This document shows positions 11,806-22,326 of a stretch of DNA of 64,000 bases, piece after piece (within the stretch, counting starts at the first letter, position 1; each line of letters opens with the position of its first letter). A model generated the notes under the pieces. The model was not told the DNA's origin, made no database searches, and worked only from the letters and a program-made list of their open reading frames with translations. The DNA is from Plumapathes pennacea (lineage: Eukaryota > Cnidaria > Anthozoa > Antipatharia > Myriopathidae): the NCBI GenBank assembly GCA_964036295.1, contig OZ038469.1, positions 6,588,067-6,652,066 on the forward strand, read 5' to 3'. The position numbers and the translations under genes were made by a program.

Positions 11806-12861
11806 TCATTGAACCAAGATTATATTCATTGTGTCATTGTGGCCCATATATGGAACACCCTCAGGGTTTGGATAACGTTTATGGGTGTCCTGAACGACAC
11901 ACTGTGGCATCAGTTCCCTTAGTTCTACTTCACTGAGACCTGCAGAGGTTTTTCTATGATTATAGAGAGGATGCTGCCACAAACCTCTATCTTTCAATTT
12001 TTTCCAGAAATATCTATAGCCTTTATGCCTCTTTGAGTGGTTTCGCACATCTGGGGCACAAGATCCCTCTAGCTTAGTAGTTCAGCATTCAGTTATACAA
12101 GGGCCCATTAAACAGTGAGGGCAAGGTTGACAAAACTCTGAGCCACCTAACAAGCTATCAACATAGGGGTCTTTGAAGTTTGGCTTCTGAAAGGCTGGAG
12201 CGGTATAGACTGTGGCTGCCCTAGGTTGAGGAACAGGAGGGGTCACAACCACTTGGGGTTCCTGTGCCACTGATTGCCCTGAGCACGGATAAAAGTGAGA
12301 ACATTAGCCTAGAAAGTTGTACACAGTAATGATAAAATTTATTTATGTTACTGCAAACAAAAAGTTGAACCACTCGGAGTGGATTACACAGAATTTTTGT
12401 GGCATTTCCATTTCAACTGATCTCTTGCTAACTTTTATTTACTTGTATAAACTAGAGAAACATCACAATTTGTGATTGCCGATCGACCAAGCCAGTAAAA
12501 ATTGAAAGTCAATAACTAACTTTTCGCAGCAAATGTAACTTTGAAGGAAATCTTGACTTGTGTGTGCACATGCAATTGTGTTGGATTTAGTCAGAAGTTA
12601 TAGTAGTTTTATATCGGATAGATATGGAATAAATATGAATGTTTACATTCTTGTATAAACGATTTTTACCTGACCGAGTCTTCACTCTTCTGTACGAAAC
12701 GTACATCCAATGCTGTGGAAGTCTTGCCAACATCACAGGATCGATGCATGCTAACTCAGTTTCTGGGACTTCGATAGTGACCTCAAATTAGAAGAATGGT
12801 GTTTCATAAAGTAGAAGTTTGAACGATCTGCTAAATCAGTACTCACTTGGATGCGAACCAT
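11806..12861 (-). CDS. P2X7-domain (P2RX7 C-terminal-like) gene
   Basis: Reverse-strand exon 1 is 12861-12847 (MVRIQ), exon 2 is 12781-12670, and exon 3 runs from 12277 down. All splice ends are GT/AG and the phases agree (0, then 1). Exon 2 encodes ELACIDPVMLARLPQHWMYV. Exon 3 begins proline-rich, then has CQPCPHCLMGPCITEC, then HKGYRYFWKKLKDRGLWQHP, ELRELMPQCVVQDTHKRYPN and GVPYMGHN. That Cys/Trp pattern is the P2RX7 intracellular-type domain, which is widely expanded in cnidarians outside the receptor. One in-frame TGA (rev. strand, 12084-12082) follows CITEC. The frame then continues without change to the stop at 11808-11806, so either this is a single nonsense mutation or an exon boundary is missed. 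Function is unknown; zinc-dependent DNA or protein binding is plausible. Confidence 0.65.
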
Positions 12862-13937
12862 TTTCGTTTAGAATCCCGAAAATGACTGACAAAGATGACG
12901 AATCAGTCGAAAACGATCTGAACTGAATGGCAAAGATCACTTCGCAAAACATGCAGTTTATAATCCAATTCCATAATGGCCAATAGAATTGTAGTTTGTA
13001 TGAAGTTTAGTATCCTGACCAATAAAAGAGTAGCATTTATTTTGTGGTGTGTCATTTGTACATTGTTCAAGCAGGATATTTCAAATCGCGTCCACCATTT
13101 TCCTGGTTAGTCAACAATTAATTAAAATCTTCCTTAGGAAGGACTCCTTGTATAGGGCCCCCCCGCGTTTAAATTCATAGCTGTGCACCTTCCGATTCCA
13201 AACATCAGGCCTGTGGTTCTGTATGAGTTGCCTGTAGTGAGACGCCACAAAGCGACTGCTACACGTTTCTGCACTGGAATCGACTGGCGCATAACTGTGT
13301 CATGTTTTAGTAACTCAGGACCTACTAAACCACAAACCTATTCAAACATCTGCTACGACATTCGAAAGTGTTCATGCCAAATGTTTTCTTCGTGTTGCCT
13401 TAAGACCATGTACTCAAACCAGAACTGTGGCCGAGGAAAAGCCCAAGATTATTTTCTCTGGCGACGCCAATTTTACTTTTCGGCTTGCAACAGAGCAAAC
13501 ACTTCCATTCTCCTTCTCTTGCTCTGAAGTATCAGAAGATGGCACATTTCCCTGAATCGCCGCCTTCTACAACATAGGTATTTCAGATAAATTATCGATA
13601 AGAAAATAAGCGCCGTTGCGAAGCCATGCTCTCCCGCCATTTCCCCAGTTGCTCGATTGACAGATTGACCACAAGCTGTCACAAAGTTATTTGTCAAAAC
13701 AGAAGCACCTATGGTCGTGAAAACAGTTTGCAAGCTTATCTAGTTGCTCGCGAGGGCCTGGGACCCAAGCGAGCTTAAAGACGCAAATTTTTATTTATTT
13801 ATTTTTCCTTTTTGTGGGTTGAGAATCAGCACACGGTGATTGGTTCATATTATCACGTGCTGGGCGATGATGTAATTGACTTTGCTAAACAACTCGAGAT
13901 GTGGCCAGTGAATTGCTCGTTATTTGTGTGTAAAAGT
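12862..13937. other. Non-coding; likely promoter side of the P2X7-like gene
   Basis: Lies upstream of the reverse-strand start at 12861. CCAAT-like words occur near 12964, 12980 and 13018. Frames at 13183-13733 on the two strands overlap and resemble nothing I know. Confidence 0.35.
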
Positions 13938-15175
13938 TAACTGCATCCCATCCAAACTCAACACCATTTGGCTCTGTGGAATGCGAACGGATAAACTGGA
14001 TTTTCGGGAACAATTTTGGCTCACGTTCACCGTGGAAGCTTTGAGAATAGCCGTAAACAAATATTTGATGGATACTGCTGTCGCCAATAAATATTTAGTC
14101 CCGACAAAACTTTCTGTGGAGACATGAAATACTTTTGGGAAGATAACAGGGCGAAAACAGAAACCAAAGCTACGGTGAGCTTTAGCCGTAAAACAATGAC
14201 GCTTTATGCTTTACTCTGTACATGACATCTGTTGCCTCATAAAATTCTTCTGTGTATCGTACATTGCCTGTTGAAGTGTTTCTTTCATTCGATCATGTAG
14301 CCTTTGTTTCGCAATGGTCATTGAATACCAGAAATGAAAAATACACCGAAATAATTCTGAGGATTGAGTTTGCAGTCACAAATGGATTGAACACACTGTG
14401 AACAAAACTGCAATGATATTGTAAACATCTCTCGTGTGACATTCCTCGCTTTCAATTTTATATTTGTTACAGAGCACGAATACTCGAAAGCCTGATAGAA
14501 GAAACGTATTGAGTTAATAAAAGAAAACACATAAGTAGTGAAGCAAAAAAAATAACTGCATCCCATTCAAACTCAACGCCATTTGGCTCTGTGGAATATG
14601 CATGGATAACCTGGATTTTAGGGCTTATTTTGGCTCGCATTCACTGCGGAAGCTTTGAGAATAGCCGTAAACAAATGTTTGATTGTCACCGCTGGGGGAT
14701 TGCAAATATATCTGTCGATGATATTTAGTCCCGACGAAACTTTCTGTGGAGACACGAAATACTTTTGGGAAGATAACAGGGCGAAAACAGAAACCAAATC
14801 TATGGTGAGCTTCAGCCGTAAAACAATGGCGCTTTATGCTTTATACTCTGTACACGACATCTGTTGCCTCATAAAATTCTTCTGTGTATCGTACATTGCC
14901 TGTTGAAGTGTTTCTTTCATTCGATCATGTAGCCTTTGTTTCGCAATGGTCATTGAATACCAGAAATGAAAAATACACCGAAATAGTTCTGAGCATTGAG
15001 TTTGCAGTCACAAATGGATTGAACACACTGTGAACAAAACCGCAATAATATTGTAAGCATCTCTCGTGTTACATTCCTCGCTTTCAATTTTAAATTTGTT
15101 ACAGGGCACGAATACTCGAAAGCGTGATAGAAGAAATGTATTGAGTTAATAAAAGAAAACACATAAGTAGTGAAG
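13938..15175. repeat. 616-bp tandem duplication, two copies
   Basis: Copy 1 starts at TAACTGCATCCCATCCAAAC (13938) and copy 2 at the same word with few changes (14554), giving a period of 616 bp. Similarity runs to GTAGTGAAGC at about 15175. Differences are scattered substitutions plus a few short indels, for instance around 14690-14720, so the duplication is not fresh. The open frames in both copies (for example on the reverse strand at 14318-14566 and 14950-15162) are parallel but look non-coding. Confidence 0.85.
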
Positions 15176-15549
15176 CGAAGGCTGGATTAATCGTGGCCTC
15201 TGATTAGAAATAAGAGTGGAGGTCAAACTGTCAAAAATCGATTGTGCATAAAAAGATATGTAATGCATTCTCAAAATTCAGGGTCGCTCTCCTTCAAGAA
15301 GCAACTGTATGAGTGTTGTAACAATAATTTTTTAGTTTAATCAAGGTGTCAAAAGCCAAGTTCTCTATACTGTGATATTTTTATGGTGAGAAACTGGAAG
15401 TCTCTCTTGGGAGTTCCACTCTTGTCCCCTACTTTCCATTTTATATTCTGGTCTCGACCCAACTCATGCCACGAGCTCACTGGCAAGGCCAGTCTAGTTG
15501 ATTTTGGTAATCCAATTAAGATTTCAAGTCACTAAAATACCCTCGTGAA
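15176..15549. other. Non-coding flank
   Basis: Nothing recognised between the tandem duplication and the target-site duplication of the next element. Confidence 0.45.
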
Positions 15550-15580
15550 AACGCACCGGATCATCTGTACTTTAGATGCA

Positions 15581-15720
15581 TCGGCCAACAGTCGGTCAAC
15601 AGTCGATCAATGGGTCGGCCGACTGTCGACCGACTAGACCATAGGCCGACTGTCGGTGGGTGGCCGACAGTCGACTGACAGTCAGTCGCCAGTCGGTTGA
15701 CAGTCGACCGATGTTGATCA
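15581..15720. repeat. Left subterminal palindromic array
   Basis: About 140 bp of iterated words such as GGCCGACTGTCGACCGAC, GGCCAACAGTCGGTC and GACAGTCGACTGACAGTC. Many are self-complementary around TCGGCCGA or GTCGAC. The array sits just inside the left terminal repeat and mirrors the right-hand array. Confidence 0.8.
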
Positions 15721-15976
15721 AACGCTTTAATACCATATGGTACTTGATTACCATAGCTTGTCAGATGTTGACCTCAATTTTATCGGCTCTATTGAAATAG
15801 TAAAAGACGCGGACCACTTTGCCAAAAAGACACAGCATCATCCACACCTTAATGCGCAATAATTCAACTGGCAATACCATCCTCCGCTCCACGATCAGCC
15901 CCTGGGTGTCCAATCTCCGCTATCTGCACAAATACCCAAAATGCCTAAGGCGTAAATCTCGTATAATTTGTTTCAG

Positions 15977-17218
15977 CAAACGTGCAACGAAAAGATCCAG
16001 GCGAGAAGACAAGGATGGCAAAAGAAAGAACTGGAAAATGAAGTACGTCGAGGCCTCGAGAAATCTGTCCATAATGGAGAAACAATACAAAGAACTGCAA
16101 GATACTGCCCAAGAAAGGGAGCAGGAACTCCTTGAACAGATATCTTTCCTAGAAAAAGAAGTTGAAAGACTTAAAGCCGACTTAAGACTTGCGAAAGGTT
16201 AGTCAAAAACCTTTTTTTCTATTTCATCCATTGCGGGGAATGCTATTGTTATCCGTGACATATACTAGTTCAGCGCGGATTTTGGTTGGGACGTGCATTA
16301 CGTGAGTAACTTGCGTCAAAATATTGAATGTACTTAGAGAGACGCTTTTACAATTAGTCCGAGTAGACAATAATCTTGTAATCTAATAAGATGCAGTAGT
16401 GAAACACTCGGGTTTCGCGTTACAGAATGGCAAGCAACAACAATAGAGGTGTCCGTTGAATACAAGTTCGTGTTAAAGTAAATACAGTTTGGGAAGAAAA
16501 TTTGGGGATCACACAAAGTGCATCTGACCCTTGTTTGTCACTTGGCGTTTACAGTTTCGAAAATAGATAGCAGAACGGACGAAGAATCCAAGACGTCGGA
16601 CGAAGAATCAGAGGATAGTGACCAGGAGGAAGAAAAAAAGCCTGAAGCCTCGACAAGCAAACAAAGAAAAACCGCAACAAGCAAAGTAGAAAGTGAGTTA
16701 TTAACTGTAGGAAGCAACAAAGTTTATTGTAAGGGCGGCCGGGGGTAAAGGGTACAGTACTTTCGACACTCCTGCCCCATCCCTTTAATCCCAAGACTAT
16801 ATTTTGAATATAATTCTGTAGCATGTGTGAAAAAAGTATGTTTTTTTTTTTCGCAGAAAAAGATTGGGGAATTATCAGCCCTTCCAACTTGGAAGCTGTA
16901 CATGCAAGGTACAGCCATGTACTATCAATTTATAAAAAGCTAGATGTTTCTCTGGTGGAGGTCTGGCGAAAGGCAGATGTGGCCCGGAATATGGTGCGCA
17001 ATTTTCTTGGCCTGGCGGAGTTGAAAATTTTAGACGCCAGGAAGTATAATGCCACTATCAAAAGAGTGAGGCGCGATGTAGCAAAACCTTCGGTGAAGGA
17101 CTTCGAAAGGGCCTGCAGAGCCGAAGTTCTTCAGGATTACAGTGAATCGATGGAGAAGAAAACCTCGAAAACGATTTTGCCACTTATGACACAAGAATCA
17201 TTTTATAGCAATTACTGA
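15977..17218 (+). CDS. CCDC106-like coiled-coil protein
   Basis: Exons are 15977-16197, 16555-16692 and 16857-17218. All introns have GT/AG ends and both junctions are phase 1. Exon 1 has a basic start (KRATKRSRREDKDGKRKNW) and a long coiled coil (YVEASRNLSIMEKQYKELQ, then EREQELLEQISFLEKEVERL). Exon 2 is acidic and Ser-rich (KTSDEESEDSDQEEEKKPE). Exon 3 is a helical domain from DWGIISPSNLEAVHARYSHV to LPLMTQESFYSNY. The layout of coiled coil, low-complexity linker and helical C-terminal domain is that of the multicopy CCDC106-like proteins of cnidarians. The 5' end is open: an ORF continues upstream of the acceptor to ATG 15819, but it shows no family signal. No lesion is seen. It lies wholly inside the TIR element, so it is element cargo or an element function. 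Confidence 0.7.
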
Positions 17219-18289
17219 CAAGAACGTGTCATTGACAATTTATCGTTTATCGTTTTTTATAAAGAAATTTACCAAATAACTTCTTCCAAAAATCTTTTTA
17301 TGGTAATTACGGACATCTCTGCATTGATAAACTGAGCACACCTCGGTTAGACCGTGCCACTCGCAATTTATCGTTTTTTTTTTTTGTTATATATTTCGAC
17401 ATCACCAAATCACTTCTACCAGTTAGGAACAAAAAAAATTTATTGCAATTTCTAACAACTTTTCGTAGAAGATTTCGCTATGTGTATCTAGATCCGAGTT
17501 TATGTCAACCTATCGTTTAATTTAAATTTGAATTAAAATATTGGAATACAATAAACTTGTCTGATGTTATAACGTTCAATCGCCGCCGGCTGTTTCAGCA
17601 AAACCCTAAAGTCCCTATCTATCTATCTTAGATTATTCTTTGCTCCCAACTAGTGACTCAATATAGGTTTTCAACAACGACTTTTTGGAATTTAGTATCC
17701 TTATTTGTGCAGTCAGAAGTTTTATAAAAAAATCTTTTGATAAAATTACGAGTCGAAAAAGGCTGAGACAAAATTATGTGCAGTTTTACATCACTTAAGA
17801 TGTTGAAAGATCTCAACTTTTCAAAAACACAACAGCCCACGTTTTGCTCAAACTTACCTGCTCACCAGATATCATGATACAAACTATTCGCCTTTTTATA
17901 ATTTTAACGCATTTCCAAGGACACAGTTTGCGACCAATCGAAATGTGAAAAATGTTTTATTAATATTTGTATTTCATTTATATTCATAAAAACTATTTTT
18001 GCCTCAGTCTGGTTAAAAAAAATCTTCACCGCTCTACTATACTCGCACACACTTCATTGAAAGAGACAAGCCACAAAAACCCTACAGCCTGTTGATACGG
18101 CATCCGATTGTAGTCGTATATTAGCGAGTTTTACGAATCAGTGAAACGCAATCTCAAAGCATGTTAATGTGAATACCAACAGCAAAGTAGATTGAAGCAC
18201 CAAACTTCAAATATTAGAATACTAGAATATTAATTGCAAAAAAATTAAATTGTGATTAAAGTACAGTCCGTGTTAGTACAAAATTTCCT
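17219..18289. other. AT-rich 3' half of the TIR element
   Basis: No further gene is seen. AATAAA-like words occur near 17559, suitable for the CCDC106-like transcript. The stretch is unusually A/T-rich compared with the GC-rich array that follows. Confidence 0.45.
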
Positions 18290-18475
18290 GCCGACTGTTG
18301 GCCAATTGTCGGCCAATCGTCGGCCGACTGCCGGCCCACTGTTGGCCAACACTATATCGATCGACGTGTCGGCCGACGTGTCGACCAACTGTCGGCCGGT
18401 TTAGCCACCGACAGTTGACCGACTGTCGGCCGACGTATCAGTCGATACGTCGGTCGATACATCGGCCGACGGCAG
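18290..18475. repeat. Right subterminal palindromic array
   Basis: About 185 bp built of GCCGACTGTTGGCC, GTCGGCCAATCGTCGGCC, TCGATCGACGTGTCGGCC and CGATACGTCGGTCGATAC words. It is the counterpart of the left array and stops about 15 bp before the right end of the element. Confidence 0.8.
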
Positions 18476-18607
18476 CTAAAGTACACATCCAACGCACCTA
18501 TAGTCCTAGGCAATTTGTTTTGGTACAGGTTAAAGGTAATTTTTTGTTTCTGTGATGAGTAGTTGGTGAGCTACTGCACTTTTAATAAGTAACACTTTTC
18601 TTTCTCC

Positions 18608-19108
18608 TTGGAGGAAGTATTGACATGGTTAAAAAAGGCAGTTGAGAAACTTGGTAACAGAATTGATATCAGATTTCTTGAGCAAATTCTTCTGCCAGTG
18701 CACACGAGAGAATGCCACTGGGGTCTCCTACAGATAAGTGTTCAAGAAGGTATCCTCAGATTTGGAGATGGTTTAACCTTGAGCATGCCACAGCACCTCA
18801 TGCCTGCTGATGGATTGCTGCTAAAAGCTTTAGGTAATGCTTACCCCACACTCAACAAAGGCAAGGAATCATGTCTACTTGTTCAAGAACGGGTTCCTAT
18901 GCCCCAACAGCCTACTAGTGGACACTACCATAGAACAAATGGATGTGGTGTGGCAGTCATTCTTGCTCCCCAATTCCATTGGAACCTGCATGACAGCCCA
19001 ATCCACCGAGGAAAATTATCATGGAACTCGTCAGTGAGGGGAAGGCAAGAGGGGATCAAACATGTATTCATGTGTAAGCAGAGCACACGCATTAACATTT
19101 CTGTTTAG
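18608..19108 (+). CDS. Ulp1-like (C48) cysteine protease domain
   Basis: One open frame holds the three expected catalytic positions in order. His is in RECHWGLLQISV, Asp in ILRFGDGLTL, and Cys in HRTNGCGVAVILAPQFHW. This is the order of Ulp1/SENP proteases, which process SUMO or related modifiers. The track start is not convincing: the frame is open upstream to about 18600 and the 5' exons were not found. GTAATG at 18834 could be a donor, but the frame carries on through the Cys motif, so I keep it unspliced. It begins about 110 bp outside the right TSD of the 8-bp-TSD element. Similar Ulp1 pieces accompany several cnidarian transposons. Confidence 0.5.
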   Translation: MEEVLTWLKKAVEKLGNRIDIRFLEQILLPVHTRECHWGLLQISVQEGILRFGDGLTLSMPQHLMPADGLLLKALGNAYPTLNKGKESCLLVQERVPMPQQPTSGHYHRTNGCGVAVILAPQFHWNLHDSPIHRGKLSWNSSVRGRQEGIKHVFMCKQSTRINISV

Positions 19109-19450
19109 AATGGTTAAATTAGTCATAGAACTATATTGATTTCTTATCTGATTGAAACAGGATTGGAACTGGGAATAATATAATTCATATAGGTTTTGTC
19201 ATGTAGTACATGGTCATCAAAATCTGTGATAACGTTCTCAATGCCTTTTATAAAATGTTCTTTTTCTTTCAACTAGGTGGTCAAGACATGTATTTTTGCT
19301 GGTCAATGGTAGTGGCAGAAATTGCGAAGTGACTTTAAGTGTAAAACTTTGCAGCAAGGATGATGAAATTTGATGGCCAGTTCCTAAAACACCCCATGTG
19401 TATTACTATTTACTGCCAGTTTACATGGACCAGTCATCAGCATTAATAAT
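19109..19450. other. Non-coding stretch
   Basis: Nothing recognised between the Ulp1-like frame and the palindrome. Confidence 0.4.
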
Positions 19451-19594
19451 GGTAATAGGACTGAGTGGAGTCCGATTCGGTCTGTAATCATACGAGTGAT
19501 TACGAAATCGGACGACCGCGCTTCGCGGGAGTCTGATTTCGTAATCACGAGTATGATTACAGACCGACATCGGACGACACGAAGTCCTCTTACC
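19451..19594. repeat. Large imperfect palindrome
   Basis: Two arms of about 70 nt meet at CCGCG-CTT-CGCGG (about 19517-19529). The left arm contains GGTCTGTAATCATACGAGTG then ATTACGAAATCGGAC. The right arm contains the reverse complement, with roughly one mismatch per eight bases. The outer ends GGTAATAGGACT and AGTCCTCTTACC also pair. Related words (CCGATTACAGAA) recur at 20515-20545. It looks like a fold-back element rather than an RNA gene. Confidence 0.8.
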
Positions 19595-19602
19595 AATTAA
19601 TC

Positions 19603-21176
19603 ATAAATATTACAATTTCTGAGAATGAAATGATCATATAGCTTCAGCGTCTTCTCCTGTACTATACATAAAAACAAAGCATCAAGAAGTACTTCATCGC
19701 CGATCTATTTTAACACGCGCGTACACACGGTTCGGCGTTTGTAAACACGCCGCTTGTTCGTAGTTATCTAGCTCTCAGTTATATCAACTTAAAATACTTG
19801 AGAGAAAGAAGAAGCTAATTTACCCAATGATTTGAGTTGAATGCGGATTTTTGAAGTAAAAGTAAAAAGTGTGTAAGTTCTTTACACTCAGTAAAAATCA
19901 GTAAACCCATCACGAACTCACAAATTGAAAGACAGTTTATTTCGACTTTTCAGGTTTACATTTTTTAACATAACAGGTACTTTGAAACTCAGAATACTAG
20001 TTTATTTTTTTCACAGAAGTTTACTCCAAAGCATTCAAAGGAAATATTCAAGACTGAAAAAATCTGTATCTTAGCGGGTCGGCACAGCAATTACAAACTT
20101 ACCGATTTCTTGACGGCTTAATTTTCTAGGAGCGTTTGTCCATCACAGTCCATCACAACAAAGTTAAGTTTCTTCCATGATTTTGAAATGAATTAACGAC
20201 GTTCATTGACATTGGCCGAGCCGTAAGTTTCAGAGTGTCTATAGCACAGCATGCTGGCGATGTCGTGAACTAAACAAACGCGCCCGACCGGCGAAAATTT
20301 CCTGTCTTCTTTCGTTACATAGTGACTGTTCACGTTCTTTGATTGACCACAAACTGTTCCTTGCATGTTAAGTTGTCCAAGAATTAACAAAATTCGCCTT
20401 TCGAGAAGCCACAAACTCACACCGGCAATCGAGTTTTCCACTGAAAATCAGTGTAACGCTGATTGGTGCATTTAAATTTCACTCTTTCTTATGATTGGTC
20501 AAGCCAACTGTCCGATTACAGAACAAAGAAGTATCCGATTACAGAATAGGTGTCCAATTAATGATTAATCGGGGGGTTTATGAACCAATCACATTCGAGG
20601 AAATTGTAATATTTATGATTATGATTATAACAACTTTATTTCTAGCGCAAGCTACATGGTTTTGGCAGATGTTATTTACACCATTCACCAGAGTAAATAG
20701 TAAATAACATCCACCGAAACAACTTACGTTGGAAATAAACTAGTTGTAGTCACAATGCCAATTTATACTAGTCATTTCCCAGTCAAAAGGTGAATCGGTA
20801 AAATCCTGTTTGTGCTTCCATAGATTAATAGAAAGCCTTTTTTTAAATTTTCAGCTTAATCGTGAAAAGCTAGCCTCTGCCACCATGTTGGTTAGATTTG
20901 ACGTCATGACCGTTGACAGCAAATTCTATCCCGTCCCCAGTCCTAGTCACTGCGGAGCTACATGAGAAGCATGCACATGCGATCTAGGCAATTGCACAAG
21001 TGCTTTCTAGTTGATTGCACATGCACTGGCGTCTTCTGTTGTAATCTTCAGTTCATGCGTCAACTCATCTACTTCTCCATTAGGATTTGAAGGTAAGCTC
21101 AATTGAAGACACTTTCGTGTCTCTCATCGGGCTACAAACGGTCTTTTGTGTGCAGGAAGCCACCACGAAACATGAC
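19603..21176. other. Non-coding stretch with CCGATTACAGAA words
   Basis: No supported gene. Two copies of a CCGATTACAGAA word lie at about 20512-20545 and echo the palindrome at 19.5 kb. An 82-codon reverse frame at 20193-20441 has no family signal. Confidence 0.4.
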
Positions 21177-21338
21177 GACAATCCAGGCCAAAACTCGCTG
21201 AAACACCCCCACTCCCCCGTACAATGCTGGAAGCGTTGGCCGTATCTTCTCACGTTTTCTCGTGATTTTTACAACATTGCAAAGGGGGATGGGGGAGCCT
21301 GAAGCCTAAGTGTTTCAATGGTTTTGGTGGGGATTGTC
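21177..21338. mobile_element. MITE, copy 2 of 3
   Basis: The left end is GACAATCCAGGCCAAAACTC then GAAACAC. The right end, reverse complemented, is GACAATCCCCACCAAAACCA then GAAACAC. Inside, CCCCCACTCCCCCGTACAATG faces CATTGCAAAGGGGGATGGGG in inverted orientation, the same plan as the copy at 7141. It is shorter (162 bp) than the other two. Confidence 0.65.
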
Positions 21339-21647
21339 TGCGGTTAGGTTGCGTTAGTGTAAAAAAGAGACTGAGTGTAAAATAGACGCCAAATCGAGTG
21401 AGTTGTATGCAAACTGTTTCATCATTGTCTGGCTCTAAAAATTCAATGATTGCACCTGTTGCTAAATACATCTCCCGTGTATTGTGTATTTGTTAATGAT
21501 TTATTCACACAAATTTGATTGGTTTGAGGTTGCAGAAAAAAGAAGTTTATGCACCCAATGAGAATCTTACATTTGAATTCAAATATTATATTATACTCTC
21601 ATTTACAATCGTTATTGAAATCCTCGTTTATAGTCAACTGTGCGTCA

Positions 21648-21930
21648 ATGGATCTCATTCAGCAGTATAATGATAGTAATTCAGAAGATGAGGCCATGGA
21701 AGCTGGTTTGGCAGACAACTTAAACGTTGCGCAGGTCCAGAGAGTATATCTCATAACCTATAGTCAAGCTAATCTTGCACACGTGCCCACACGTAATGCG
21801 TTTGCTGCTGCTGTCCTCGAAGGCTTTCAAAACACAGGCAACTCGTCAGCAACAGTTGTGCACTGGGTCTGCAGCCAAGAAAGCCACCGTGAAACTGATG
21901 GAAAACACTATCACATGGCCATAAAGTTAG
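21648..21930 (+). CDS. Rep-like exon with HUH-type motif
   Basis: From ATG 21648 the frame encodes MDLIQQYNDSNSEDEAMEAG and then VQRVYLITYSQANL, a stretch ending HWVCSQESHRET, and KHYHMAIKL. VYLITYSQ resembles motif 1 and HYHMAIK motif 2 (HUH) of rolling-circle Rep nucleases; the nuclease tyrosine motif would lie in a later exon that I do not see. I recall similar multicopy cnidarian genes. A donor (GGTCAC or AGTTAG) near 21926-21931 would end the exon. The Ginger element begins 180 bp downstream, so the remainder may have been cut off or displaced by it. Confidence 0.5.
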
Positions 21931-22112
21931 GTCACATTTGTCATATGTCATTTCTGATATGGCTGTTGCCTGTTTGAAACTGAATCAGAAGCCCAGTAGA
22001 AAAACTTTCTTATGAAACTGAGTTTGATTTGCATGAAAATCAACATGCAAGTGAAAATACTTTTCATAAGAAAGGTTTCACAGTACACCTTGTTTTGAAA
22101 CAGTGGCAACAG

Positions 22113-22244
22113 TGTTACGCCGCGAAATGTAACAATCAATGCAAAATGTAACATTAACGCAAAATGTAACAACTTCCACCACAAAATGTAACATTAACCC
22201 AAAGTGTAACAACTTTTGACGCAAAATGTAACAACTCCTTTAGC
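22113..22244. repeat. Ginger left TIR, iteron-built
   Basis: Matches the right end over 132 bp with few mismatches. It is made of repeated CGCAAAATGTAACA-like units. Four further units (22245-22320) follow without a right-hand counterpart, giving about ten on this side. Confidence 0.85.
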
Positions 22245-22326
22245 GCGAAATGTAACAACTTCAGACGCAAAATGTAACAACTCCTTTAACGCGAAATGTA
22301 ACAATGCAAAATGTAACAATATATGA

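Larger units (their letters stand above)
15558..18490. mobile_element. TIR element with 8-bp TSD carrying a CCDC106-like gene
   Basis: The 8-bp word AACGCACC stands directly outside both ends (15550-15557 and 18491-18498). The ends are inverted: left GGATCATCTGTACTTTAG, and right, reverse complemented, GGATGTGTACTTTAGCTGCC. They align as GGAT, a small indel, TGTACTTTAG, TGC, TCGGCC. Both subterminal zones are packed with GGCCGAC/GTCGGCC words. The only gene recognised inside is the spliced CCDC106-like gene. No DDE, HUH or tyrosine recombinase is seen, so the element is either non-autonomous with cargo, or its mobility protein is of a kind I do not recognise. Eight-base duplications are made by hAT, P and a few other superfamilies, but GGAT-type ends do not let me choose. 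Confidence 0.75.

Noticed and set aside
13938-15175. LTR pair with no interior
   Set aside because: The copies are directly adjacent and have no TG...CA ends or PBS/PPT.
15558-18490. Assignment of the 8-bp-TSD element to hAT
   Set aside because: hAT ends usually start CA(G/A); these start GGAT and no hAT transposase is present.
18298-18555. 85-codon ORF with RPT repeats
   Set aside because: It is a translation of the palindromic subterminal array, not a gene.
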